DNA from: Turnera subulata
Lineage: Eukaryota; Streptophyta; Magnoliopsida; Malpighiales; Passifloraceae
Assembly: GCA_028386065.3 (NCBI GenBank)
Contig: JAKUCV010003526.1
Location: forward strand, 122,221-186,220
Reading direction: 5' to 3'
Length of the DNA stretch: 64,000 nt
Numbering within the stretch: the stretch's first letter is position 1; every line of letters starts with the position of its first letter. The position numbers were made by a program, and so were the translations under genes. This document shows, in pieces, positions 54,141 to 64,000 of the stretch. Below the pieces are notes generated by a model. It saw nothing but the letters and a program-made list of their open reading frames with translations, was not told the origin of the DNA and ran no database searches.

Positions 54141-54922
54141 AGAATGCATATGCTTGATGAAAAGAGGAGGATTGGATCTAATGGTTGTAGGTGTCTAGCT
54201 GCGATGTGGGAGACGGAAAGGCGAAGATTGAGACATCTAAAGTGTTTTCACGAGCGCCTTTAGAGAATCCCTAGCAAAGCTCATACCCGCGTTGATAAAC
54301 ACTTCCTTTTGTTAAATTCGAGTATCAGGGAGTTGTTGTGGGCTAGTATTTTCTAGACAAACTTGATGTTCTTGATTTTCGGTTTTCCCTCTGATGTGTT
54401 GTAGAACTAGAACACAACTTTTTTTTTGGTAGAAAAAGGGAACATAACATTACATCATAAAGTCCCGGAGGACTTGGGCACCCCAGAAGCCCATTCACCG
54501 CTGATTCTATCATCCCAAAACCCTGAAATGAATTTTCCTTGCACTACTGAATTTAAGTCTCACTAATTGCCCAAGCTTCTCTCCACATTGATTGCAATTA
54601 ACATACAAGTTGTTTAAGCTAACATCTTTAGCTAACAAAAAAAAAAAAAAACCATTTTATCGGGCTACATCCTTCATTGATTGTGTTCAACATCCTTATC
54701 CCATCAGTTACATTCGTAGATTAAATTGTGGACACGGAGACAACTACACAATCAAAAGAAGAAAGAAAACATTACAACAAACAAACACACAACAATAAAA
54801 GAATAATAATAGAAAGAAAGACAAAGGCAAGACATTGACATAGGGTTACAGATAGATCAAGAAATTTACTGAAGCTAACAGAGAGAGGTCGGGCAAATCA
54901 TATAGGCCAAGTAAGAACAGGT
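54141..54922. other. 3' flank of the GEM-like gene; possible LINE tail
   Basis: No coding sequence. A T run at 54419-54428, followed by ggtagaaaaaggg, could be the poly(A) end of a short minus-strand LINE copy. A second A run lies at 54637-54651. Confidence 0.35.
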
Positions 54923-56206
54923 TTACACAGCAGCAGCAGCTGTGGCTCCGGCTGCTTTGAAATTTGATACATCCTCTAAAAGATACTGCACAGCTTTCTC
55001 GAAACTAACAAAACCCATAAACCAGAACTCATGCCCATCCATGGTGACAATCTGGATGTATTTTTCTGGTGGGTTTTCTTTCATGATCACAGGGTTCACT
55101 GTACTTATTTTCCCCAAGGGAATCATAACCTGTTTGAGACAATTCCAAAAAAAACAAAAAAATCAAGAGTAAGTATGGTTAACCAAAATGGTCCGTGCAA
55201 AAAGGCAGCATGATACGGAAATGTAAGACCAAAAAATTAAGCTATTCCTAGACCCGTAATCATGAAATAGCTTAATCTATGGGTTTAGATGTACAGTCAT
55301 TATAATCAAATGATGCGGTATTCAAATCTCTAATTCCCGAAACCTCACCCACGGTTCAAGTTCTTGAATTGAGTTGTTGGTCCTAAATGAAAAAGATCAG
55401 CAAAAAATGAGGAGAGCAATTCGTGCTGAAACATCTATAATTATACCTTGTAGTAGCTCCAGGCCTCCTGTCCTGATGGCGCAGTATAACACAGAGGGCG
55501 GTCACTGCAGAAACCCACACGAGCAGTGGAGAGGTAAAGGGTGCCAGCAACAGGGCCAGTAGTGGTTGAAAGGTAACAAGCAAATGATTTCCTGAGCTTC
55601 TCGTCAGGTTCAGTGTCAAAAATCTGCTTAAACAGTGACTCAAAGCCACCTTCTGTGATTGCTTTCGCTGTAAGCTGCACCTTACCCCAAGCAGTTTCCG
55701 AAGCAGAGGACCCTGTTTTAACTGCAAAAAATTGTCGAGTGTCAATTACACAGAGCACAAAAAACGGAACTAGGTAATATATTTGGAGTTGATTAAATTA
55801 AAGTATTAAGTGACAGACATATATAACTATAGAGTATAGCTAGCGAGTATTAACATATATACTTACGGTGATGCCATATGTTTTGGGCTATAGTTTCTGC
55901 TTTCTTGCTCCAGGTATTGAACATGTGGATCACGGGCTCAAAAGGATCGCGACTCTTCTGCTTATTTTCCACGGGATCATATAGAACGTAGGGCTGTGCA
56001 TGGATTTGCTGGTGCTCGCCGGCGACCCACAAGGCTGCTTTCTGGTTGTCAGGGTGGACGGTGGGGGCTGCTGGTGGCCCCATGATATGGGATCCCCATT
56101 TCTTGGTCTCCTCCTCTGATGCCGGTGGTGGTGTATAAGGCTGTGATCCCCCCACCCCGGTGGATGATGGTGGTGGGTTTGATGTCTCTTGTGGATTGCT
56201 TGCCAT
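54923..56206 (-). CDS. GEM-like protein with GRAM domain, three exons
   Basis: Exons 56206-55867, 55721-55447 and 55129-54923 total 822 bases, 273 residues. Introns start GTAAGT and GTATAA and end TTTGCAG and AAACAG, and all joins keep frame. The first 60 residues are Pro/Ser/Thr-rich and disordered. A conserved start (KKWGSHIMGPPAAPTVHPDN) follows. The GRAM domain covers roughly residues 145-260, with GGFESLFKQIF, GTLYLSTARVGFCSDRPL, GQEAWSYYKVMIPL and DGHEFWFMGFVSFEKA. GRAM domains bind membrane lipids or proteins. The family includes GLABRA2 expression modulator and ABA-responsive relatives; this copy looks closest to GEM-like protein 5. No membrane segment or signal peptide. No damage seen, so probably a functional host gene, and the only one in the window. 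Confidence 0.9.
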
Positions 56207-57390
56207 GTTATTTTGACTGAGCAGAGAACTTGAAGGTAAATGGGAGCAGAGCAGAAAATTGGAAGTTGTAATTAAAGAGGAAGGTGTTTTGTTGGTCTAT
56301 TATTTGGGAGTAGATAAGACTCGACTTATGTTGTGTAGGAGGTAGTACTACTACGCGTTTTCTTTGCAATGAAGAATTATGTAGAAGGACACACCGAAAT
56401 CTTCTGGATTAAAACATATGGTTTTTTCAAGTATATCTAGTTAAAGAGATGTGAATTTTCATTTTTTTATCTTTTAAGTTAGACGTGATGAGTTTATCGA
56501 AAAAAAAAAAGTTTTTTTTTTTATGAAAAAAAAAAAGTTAAATGTGATGAAGAGAAGAAACCACGAAGCTTCCAGGCTCAAATATTTAATAAGCCACATC
56601 CAAACCAAACCCTCTAATGTCACATCAATTATTTTTTCCCTTTTAATGTCTAAAATTGGGGTTTAGATTGTTGGTATTTGCTACTCCCTGCTACGTCATC
56701 AATCAACATGGATCGGGAAAAGGCACTAGGAAAATCAAGTGGCCTTTTGGACGCAAGTTTCTTGTAGCGTGGTCAAGAGTGTTGTTACAAATCCTGTGGT
56801 AACAAGTGTATTTAAGAAAATAAAACCACAATGAAAGAATTTATGAATCTTATCTAACACAGAGAAAAATGGTGTCTGAGATAACACTGGACCGACTTTC
56901 ACTGTTCGTATGCAAAGTATACTAAATCGTGGCACTGAAGTGCACTGTTGTGCATCCTTATCATGTCTGGTATACTTTGGGATTAAAATTGGGGTTTAGA
57001 TTGTGGGATAAAGGGATTCCGTCGTGTGATTATCCCTTGGCATTTAGGTTGCCACCCCATGCCAAGAAATCTCCTCCCCTTTGATACCGGAATTAGTAAC
57101 TTGGACAACTATCCAAGAAGTTCAAAATCCCGTAGTTGGATACCTATAAAGGAAATTCGGATTCGACTCGGAACCTAGCCCACGTCTAAACTATGCTAGA
57201 ATTGCAGACCAGGGAGGAAGGAAGTTGTCTTCTTTGAATGATGGCCACAACTTGTTGGAACGATGCGCAAGACTAGTACAATTGGCTGCCGCTGGATTAG
57301 TAACTTTGTTTGTGGATCTTTCCTGGAAAGTAATTAAAGGCTCCTGGCTTGCATTCCCGAAAAGAGAATGCATGCGTGCACTTGATTAAC
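56207..57390. other. upstream region of the GEM-like gene
   Basis: No gene recognised. The A/T runs at about 56500-56538 form a small hairpin-like stretch. No clear TATA box within 120 bases of the ATG. Confidence 0.4.
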
Positions 57391-57394
57391 ATCT

Positions 57395-57608
57395 GCCAAA
57401 AGCACAAAATGACAGTGAGACTCTACGATTACATGGCACGCTTCTGTCGAGAGATGATGCAGGTGGAAGATATGAGTGTAGTAGAGATGGCTGTGGAAGC
57501 TTAAAACAGGGTTGCTGAACGAAAGGTTTCTGAAATTCACTATCCCAGCTTCCGCCCACCAATATCGCAGCGGCAAATATATATTCGCCGAGACGAAGCT
57601 TATTGGGC
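57395..57608 (+). pseudogene. gypsy gag fragment, left part
   Basis: The plus frame (with one TAA near 57510) reads RLYDYMARFCREMMQVEDMS, then HYPSFRPPISQRQIY and RRDEAYW. It resembles the conserved gag region of plant gypsy elements (L..Y..RF..E...V.D). It breaks at the MULE insertion and resumes at 59224. Confidence 0.5.
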
Positions 57609-59213
57609 GAGTAAATGACATATATGGGGCCTGTACTAATTGAAAAGTACTCTTTGGGGTCTGTATTTTTTTGGTCCCTTTTACGGGTCCATACTATTAT
57701 TTTCTGTCCAGTTCAGGGGTCTGGGGCAAGCACCCTGCTGATGTGGACTGCCCGGGCAGTACGTCCACCATACGCGCTCCGGTTTCCCGCCTTTTCGCTC
57801 GCGTGACGCGCGTGTGATGCACGCCGTGTCCACGGTGGAGGGTGGGTCCCACTTACGCTTTCTTAATTCTGTAAAATTATTTTTCTTCTTTTAATTACCT
57901 AATTTCATTTACGGAATTTGTTTAAACGGATGAAAAAAAAAAACACTAAACCCACAACATGAATAAAACGCTGTGCAGCAGCAACCAAAGAACCCCCAAA
58001 ACCTAAAACTTCTCACCCCTTATCGATGGAAATCCCCACATTTCAAAGTGCCCCAAATCCCCAATTTAGAGGCGAGGAGCCCTAACCCCCAAAACCCTAG
58101 TTCGAACCCATTCCACTTCATGAACCCTAACCCTCAAACCCGAAAATGCGATTGGTAATGCACTACTACGAGTTTGCGCCAGCTTGACAATTGAATTTGG
58201 CACCTCGCCCATCGCGAATTAGGTTTTGTGAAGGGGTGGCATCGCAAATCAAAGCTCCATTAGCTCGACTCGACCCGATGAGAATCAAATAGCGAAAGCA
58301 CCATTAGCTCCACACCTGAACTCGAGCATCGAATTGTCTTCTCAGATAAAATCCTATTCTTGACTTCCTGTAACGAATGTGGGTTTCACGCTTTAATCGA
58401 AGCAATTGAGGGAGGTGAAAGGGGAAGAGACGAGTCAGGGAAAGCTGCAAGTTGAGAGAGAAGTCTATTGATGTGGAGAAGCGGTAAATCTTCTTCACTC
58501 CTGTACTATCCTCTGATCGATCCAATGATGCCCGTGCCTTGTTTGATGATGCCGTCGACCCGCTGGAGTTGGTCGACATAATGCGCAAAAGAAAAAAGTA
58601 GGGGGAGGGATTTTCGGGTAAGAAGGAGGAAGGAGGGATTTTCGTGTAAGGAGGAGGAGGCGGGAGGAGAGACCAAGGATGGGATTTTGCCAGGGATGGG
58701 TTCGTGTTGGAGAATTGGGGGTTAGGGTTCTTTCCCTCTGATTTGGGGATTTGAGGCTTGCAATGGGGGTAGGGTGTTGTGCAGTGGGTGAGGGATTGCG
58801 GTTTAGGGGTTGTGGGATGTATTTTTGGTGTATAACTGCTGCTGCACAGCGTTTTATTCATGTTGTGGGTTTAGTTTTTTTTTTTCCATCCATTTAAACA
58901 AATTCCGTAAATGAATTGGGGTAATTAAAAGAAGAAAAATAATTTGGCAGAGTTAAGAAAGCGTAAGTGGGACCCACCCTCCACCGTGGACACGGCGTGC
59001 ATCACACGCGCGTCATGCGAGCAAAAAGGCGGGAAACCGGAGCACGTATGGTGCACGTACTGCCCGGGCAGTCCACGTCAGCAGGGTGCCTGCCCCAGAC
59101 CCCTGAACATGATGGAAAATAATAGTAGTGGACCCGTAAAAGGGACCAAAAAAAGTACAGAGCCCCAAAGAGTACTTTTCAAATAGTACAGACCCCATAT
59201 ATGTCATTTACTT
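57609..59213. mobile_element. long-TIR MULE-like element, 1605 bp
   Basis: Inverted repeats of at least 370 bp, with weaker pairing further in. Ends are GTAAATGACATATATGGGG and its mirror. The 10-bp duplication CTTATTGGGC lies at 57599-57608 and 59214-59223. Reading across it without the element, the gag frame continues (EAYWA then VQTEVKEKK). No transposase. The arms hold a GC-rich part (57740-57850) with ACGCGCGTG-type elements. Confidence 0.9.
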
Positions 59214-59340
59214 CTTATTGGGCAGTACAGACGGAAGTAAAAGAAAAGAAAAGCATGACCCTGAAGGGAAGGGGCCAAAATGACAAACCGCCGAGACGAT
59301 TACTTCTCACGAACAGTCATTGCCTAAGGACCGCCGTCTA
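59214..59340 (+). pseudogene. gypsy gag fragment, right part
   Basis: Continues the frame of 57395-57608 after one copy of the target duplication: basic residues, then a stop near 59340. Confidence 0.4.
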
Positions 59341-59464
59341 AGAACAAGGATCCAAAGCAACCCTACATAACGTCACCTGACTAAAATCTAGCCACATGAG
59401 AACATACCATATGTGAGTCGTTCATAATACTTAGCAAGCAAGAAGAGAAGATTTTTTTAAAAAA

Positions 59465-59711
59465 GGGTAAATAGCATATATAGGGTCCGTACTATTTCAA
59501 AAGTACCGTTTAGGGGTCTGTATTATTTTTTGTCCCTTTTACAAGTCTGTACTCTTATTTTTTGTCTCTTTTAGGGGTCTCGGGCAGCCCCGCTGATGAC
59601 ATGGACTGCCCGAGACCCCTAAAAGAAACGAAAAATAAGAGTATAGACCCGTAAAAGGGACAAGAAATAGTACAGACCCATAAACGATACTTTTGAAGTA
59701 GTACGGACCCT
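59465..59711. mobile_element. hairpin MITE related to the MULE (copy 1)
   Basis: Two arms of about 100 bases (AGGGTCCGTACTATTTCAAAAGTA and mirror) around gggcagccccgctgatgac. The right end lacks the last 17 bases present at the left. Arms share sequence with the termini of 57609-59213. Confidence 0.8.
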
Positions 59712-60082
59712 GTAACTTCTCGTCCAGAACTAATAACTCATTATGGCCCTTTTCTTGTTCTCGGTCGTTTTCCCTAAGGGTTAATATATGGATTTTTTGC
59801 TATTTTTTCAAATTTCGAGATAAGAGTGGAGACTAATACTATCCTTAACATCATGTTAAAATAAGAGCGAGGAAAAAAATTTGAACCAAAACGAGTTCCG
59901 GACGAGAAGTTATGGCCATTTCCAAATTTACGGCACGAGTTTTATACTAATTTTTTAAATTTCGAGCTAAGTGTGGAGACTGACACTATCCATTAGACCA
60001 TGTTAAAATAAGATTGAGGAAGTTAAGGCCATTTTCGACTTTACGGTAGTTTCCCCAGGGGTTAGTATACGAGTTTTTTCCC
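59712..60082 (+). repeat. degenerate tandem repeat of about 165 bp
   Basis: Two and a part units: each has atggcc(c/a)tttt..., aatttcgag-t/c-taag-gtggagact, actatcc and catgttaaaataaga. The third is cut by the MITE at 60085. Confidence 0.65.
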
Positions 60083-60084
60083 GA

Positions 60085-60332
60085 GTAAATCGCATATATA
60101 GGGTCCGTACTATTTCAAAAGTATTGTTTGGGGGTCTGTACTATTTCTTGTCCCATTTTCGGGTCTGTAGTCTTATTTTTGGGTCTCGGGCAGCCCCGCT
60201 GATGACGTGGACTGCCGGAGACCCCTAAAAGATACGAAAAATAAGAGTATAGAACCGTGAAAGGGACAAAAAATAGTACAGACCCCCAAATGATACTTTT
60301 GAAATAGTACGGACCCTATATATGCGATTTAC
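60085..60332. mobile_element. hairpin MITE related to the MULE (copy 2)
   Basis: A complete hairpin with ends GTAAATCGCATATATAGGGT and ACCCTATATATGCGATTTAC. Same core as copy 1. No clear target duplication. Confidence 0.82.
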
Positions 60333-60545
60333 CCCAAAAAAAACCGCCAAACATGCATGAAGAAAAGAAAAATGCTGATGGTAGATAAAAAAACCCAAAC
60401 AACTAGAGGCCCAAAATCTCAAGGCTCAATAGTGCTTCAAGATCCAATGATTACTGGGAAAACTTGAAAAAACACGTTATTTATGTTTTATTTTTATCAT
60501 TTATTTAAATTTTTTATACCTAATATTTTCATGATTGATTTATTG

Positions 60546-60551
<6 letters not shown>

Positions 60552-60624
<73 letters not shown>
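60552..60624. repeat. (AT)n microsatellite, 73 bp
   Basis: An uninterrupted AT dinucleotide run. Confidence 0.97.
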
Positions 60625-60625
<1 letters not shown>

Positions 60626-60700
60626 CTTAAGAATTTTTTTTTTGGGAGAAATATCAATATATATATAGCTTAAGAATTTTTTTTTTGGGAGAAATATCAA
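60614..60700. repeat. 43-bp tandem duplication at the microsatellite edge
   Basis: The unit atatatagcttaagaatttt...gggagaaatatcaa occurs twice with a period of 43. Confidence 0.9.
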
Positions 60701-61082
60701 TTGGAGCAATGTAAGTGTTGGAATGTGTATACTTCTTGAGGAACCCTATTCATGGAGCCATTGGACCTCTTAAGAGTACGGGGCATGAAGAAAATGCAAA
60801 ACACTTATCACTAAAAAAGGGGCAGGAGTTCTAAAGAAATAAGAGGATATCCACCAAAGACCCAAATGAGACTTCAAGACCTTAAGAGGCTTTTAAAGTG
60901 ACATTATATGTCCTTTGAAGCTCTGAAGGAGGCTGCACAAAGAGAGCATCATGCTCGAGGAGGTTTTTCGCTTAAGGAAAAACTATTTTCTTTGGAAGTA
61001 CAAGACATAAAGAGGAAATTCAAGACGACCTAAAAGAGAGGGCGGGAACCTAATCAAACTTAAACACTCGTGAAATAAGCAA
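60701..61082. other. unassigned sequence
   Basis: No frame or repeat ends recognised; possibly internal sequence of an old retroelement. Confidence 0.4.
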
Positions 61083-61087
61083 GGACC

Positions 61088-62418
61088 TGATGAGCTTGAA
61101 ATTACACTACTTTTACAGCATGCACTGTACTCTTTTGGCCTTGTATTTAGCATCAATTCATGCATTTAGATAAGAAATCACTTTCTTTTGCACCAAATCC
61201 TTTTTTACTTGCTTTTATTTTTCTTTAGGTGCACTTAGGACCTTTTTGGAGAGGATTTTGATGATTTTGGCCCAAAACTCAACAAGGCACTGCTGACTGC
61301 CCAGTTCCAGTTCAATCTGAACCAGCGACAGCACCTAGATTCGTCCTGACAGCGGGTGCTACGTCAAAGTCCTGATTTTATAATTTTAAAGGAGCTTGTG
61401 CCAAGATTTAGGAGTCCTTATTTGTGATCACGTGGACACTCCTTGGAAGGAAAGAAGATTTTGCTGATAGGTTTTGAGAAGAAAACTTATTAACCAAGGC
61501 TTAGGGTTTTAATAGAATTTGGTTCTCTATAAATAGAAAAGAATAAAACCCTAAGGACATCTTTTTGGCCATCGACACATTCTTTCTTCTCCAGAAAAAA
61601 TTCATCTTTCAGAGCAAAAGGAAGTGGAGATTATGGCAATAAGCAAAAGTGAAGACTTTTAGGTTTTTATTTAGCAGCATGTCGACAACTATACTCTTTG
61701 TTGTTTTTAGTTTCTTCATGAACTAATCTTTTATATCTAGGTTTATGGGATGTAGCTATAGCTTTTTGTTTGAGTAATAATTTATGTTTGGTTTCTTTTA
61801 TTCGTTTATGCCTTGATTTGTTTATGGAGAACTTAACAGTGCATGCGGCTTGATCGCCCTCATGTACAACTTAGATGACTTAGCGAAGCACTGAATAGGA
61901 GCAGTTAGGAAATCAGACCGTTCCATATACAACCTCTATCCTAATTATTGTCGAGAGAGATTTTTAAGGTAGTTGAGGATTCAGCACCTAGTACAGCACC
62001 TACTGCACCCTAGGACAGGCAACAATGGCGAACAACAGGTTGTTCGGGACTAGGGTAATTTTACAATAACAGTGCACAACTGGTTGTAGAAGATATAGGC
62101 TAGTAGCCCTACAAGGTAGACGAGTAAAGTAACCAAATTCTAAGTTATTATTTGAACAACACGAGCTGTAGTGAACCTCGGACAACCTAGGTTCCCTTAT
62201 TACCGCGTCTTTTCACCAGCCGACACTGTTATTTTGCTTTCTGCTTATTTACTTTATTTTCTCAGTTTATTATCACCACAATCTCGATTTTATTTATTTG
62301 TTTGTTATTTAGTCTAATCGATTGAAATCCTAAGGACAATGTTGTTTACAACAGTCCCTGTGATTCGACCTTGTTTACTATAGCACGCTGTATATTTGCA
62401 GTGACTTTTGTGCGAACA
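61088..62418 (+). mobile_element. solo LTR, Athila/Tat-type gypsy
   Basis: TGATGAGCTTG...TGCGAACA, 1331 bp, with the 5-bp duplication GGACC at 61083-61087 and 62419-62423. The end carries cagtccctgtgattcgacc, the counterpart of cagtccctgtggatacgacc in the Athila LTR (reverse of 15466-15487). No internal region remains, so recombination between LTRs probably removed it. Confidence 0.85.
61528..61535 (+). promoter_or_regulatory. TATA box of the solo LTR
   Basis: ggttctcTATAAATAgaaaag, a strong plant TATA context, giving the LTR plus orientation. Confidence 0.65.
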
Positions 62419-62423
62419 GGACC

Positions 62424-64000
62424 TAATTGAGATGAATAGGTTTCGGAAAGCGTCCGTGGTGACAGTATACACCACATGAAGCTCTATAATAGTAGAGGCA
62501 ACTACTCTCCGAGAAAATCATTGCAAACATAAATGATTATCTACAAAGACCTCTATGAGGTATCAAAATCCTAAAAGCTCATGAAGGAAATCTGAGCTGG
62601 ATTCTAGTTGGAATGAAGATCAAGAAACATAATAACCCATAGCTAATTCGACATGGGAAAAACCAGGAATCCAAGGCCAAGATATAGTCACCTTTACCAT
62701 CAGTAGCATAGGGATGAAACTTGAGAAAAAACACCATAAGATGCAAACAACGTAGTAGAGGCCATACAGTGAAACGACCCAGAGTAATACCATAACATGC
62801 GAAAGGCTCTAAAAATGCTAAAGCAAGGATTCGTGATCTTTAACTCAAGTAAATCCGTAAGCTTATCCAAGTAAAGGAAGCCTCCATAAACTTGATTAAA
62901 CATGAACACCAGGATGATGTGTCAAGACACCTCCCAAAGTCCAAATAGGTTTTTGATGCCAAAGTGGATGCAAGGCAAGCTAAGCCTACAAGGCCAACGC
63001 ATGCCACCTAAAAGATGCCCATGTTGCTTCTAAGGTTGTCTGTTGCAAAAATGAGATTTCTAATGTCTATGAGTCATTCAAGAAGATACTGAAGTAGTAT
63101 CCAAGGTTTTTAGCTTGGAAAATAGTTGTCTTTCCTATTACAATTTCAAAAAGAACCCAAAGACGAAGTGCAACTTCAAAAAGATGGTGATATTACAACT
63201 ATAATGAGACGAGTCATCCGAAGTAAAGAGCCTACAGAGGCTCAAGAATGAAGTCCAAAAGGTGCTCGATGTTCATAACTCTTCGAGTGATTCGAGGGTC
63301 CAATAATGAATGTAAGAGGTGCACAATGGGGGTTACAAAGCGTGGTTGGAAAGAAAAACATCATGGAGATTCAAGAATGAAGGCCAAGAGGTGCCCATTG
63401 ATGGTAAACCCTGAAAGTGGTTCGAACCGAAGACATGGCAGAAGTATAGGAATGAATATCAATAATGGCCCAAAATATAGACCTTCAGAATAGTGATTTT
63501 AAGAGTGGTCCAAAAGCCAAAAATAAATGGTGCAAAAATAGGTGACCCTCTATGAGGAAGTGAAGGATACTGACTCTGGTAGCTAAGAAGTGTACCCTCA
63601 GTTCAAGATGTAGCTTCAAGATCAAGATCCTCCGTTGAAGAAGACATTTCAAGAATTTATCAAGAAGCTTCTTTGAAGACTTTTCAGGGAAGATTGGGCC
63701 ACTTGCTCAAAATGAGGAAAAGTAGAATCCGTATTTCACCTTTTCTTTTGCTTTATCAAGTTTTTATCTCATTGAATTTTTTTGATAAGGTTTTCAAAGT
63801 GACAATCTTCTCCAAAACTTGTTCTATTAACGCAATGGCATTTAAATGGCAATAGATTCTCAAATGCTTGAACTTGTACATAATCCGACCATTTGGCTGA
63901 GGACTGATATAGCTCAAGATATTTGTAGGTTACTGATATTTACATTTTCAAATCAAAGTACCCCCATTTAACCCTATTTCCTAAAGTGAGCCAATTAGGA
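62424..64000. other. unassigned sequence to the window end
   Basis: A-rich plus strand with loosely repeated phrases (caagaatgaag, aggtgc) at 63200-63420. No protein family seen in any frame. Confidence 0.4.

Noticed and set aside
57334..57621. 95-codon minus frame
   Set aside because: It is opposite to a gag-like plus frame and overlaps the MULE end; no family features.
60483..60668. Frame rich in Y-I repeats
   Set aside because: Translation of the AT microsatellite.

Overview
This window looks like a repeat-rich, gene-poor stretch of a flowering-plant nuclear genome, most likely a eudicot with a large genome. The evidence is the repeat content: Ty1/copia, Athila-type Ty3/gypsy, chromovirus-like LTRs, L1-type LINEs, hAT and Mutator-like (MULE) miniature elements, a TRIM and SINE-like pieces. 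The species cannot be read from the sequence. I recognise one ordinary host gene, a three-exon GEM-like (GRAM-domain) gene on the minus strand at 54923-56206. Almost everything else is transposable elements inserted into one another.

Left part (1-11.2 kb). A Ty1/copia element enters from the left edge. Its integrase-to-RNase H segment is duplicated in tandem, and it ends in an LTR at 5940-6646. It sits in the 5' LTR of a TRIM (to 7338), which in turn lies in a probable SINE. A LINE that keeps ORF1 but has lost nearly all of ORF2 (7474-9726, 15-bp target-site duplication) is inserted in the same SINE. A 781-bp hAT-like MITE follows.

Middle (11.2-36.9 kb). One minus-strand LINE (LINE-C, about 5.7 kb of its own sequence) spans this whole stretch. 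It has been opened three times: by a 5'-truncated LINE (LINE-B, 11909-15084), by a full-length degenerate Athila element (15420-28567, target duplication TAGTT), and by a 3.6-kb solo LTR (33085-36661). The LINE reading frames resume across these insertions, which fixes their ends.

Right part (36.9-64 kb). MITEs, a MULE carrying a captured LTR end, and a second minus-strand LINE (LINE-E) come first. LINE-E is split by a chromovirus-like LTR element (43832-49784). That element has lost gag-pol and carries two antisense, promoter-equipped reading frames instead, the best candidate here for something undescribed. Then follow a third LINE ORF1 (LINE-G) split by two MITEs, the GEM-like gene, a gypsy gag remnant split by a 1.6-kb long-TIR MULE, two small hairpin relatives of that MULE, and a solo Athila/Tat-type LTR (61088-62418, target duplication GGACC). 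The last 1.5 kb holds nothing I can name.

Limits: all calls are by eye, with no database search or computed alignment. Nested boundaries backed by target-site duplications and frame continuity are the most reliable. Family names within superfamilies are inference.
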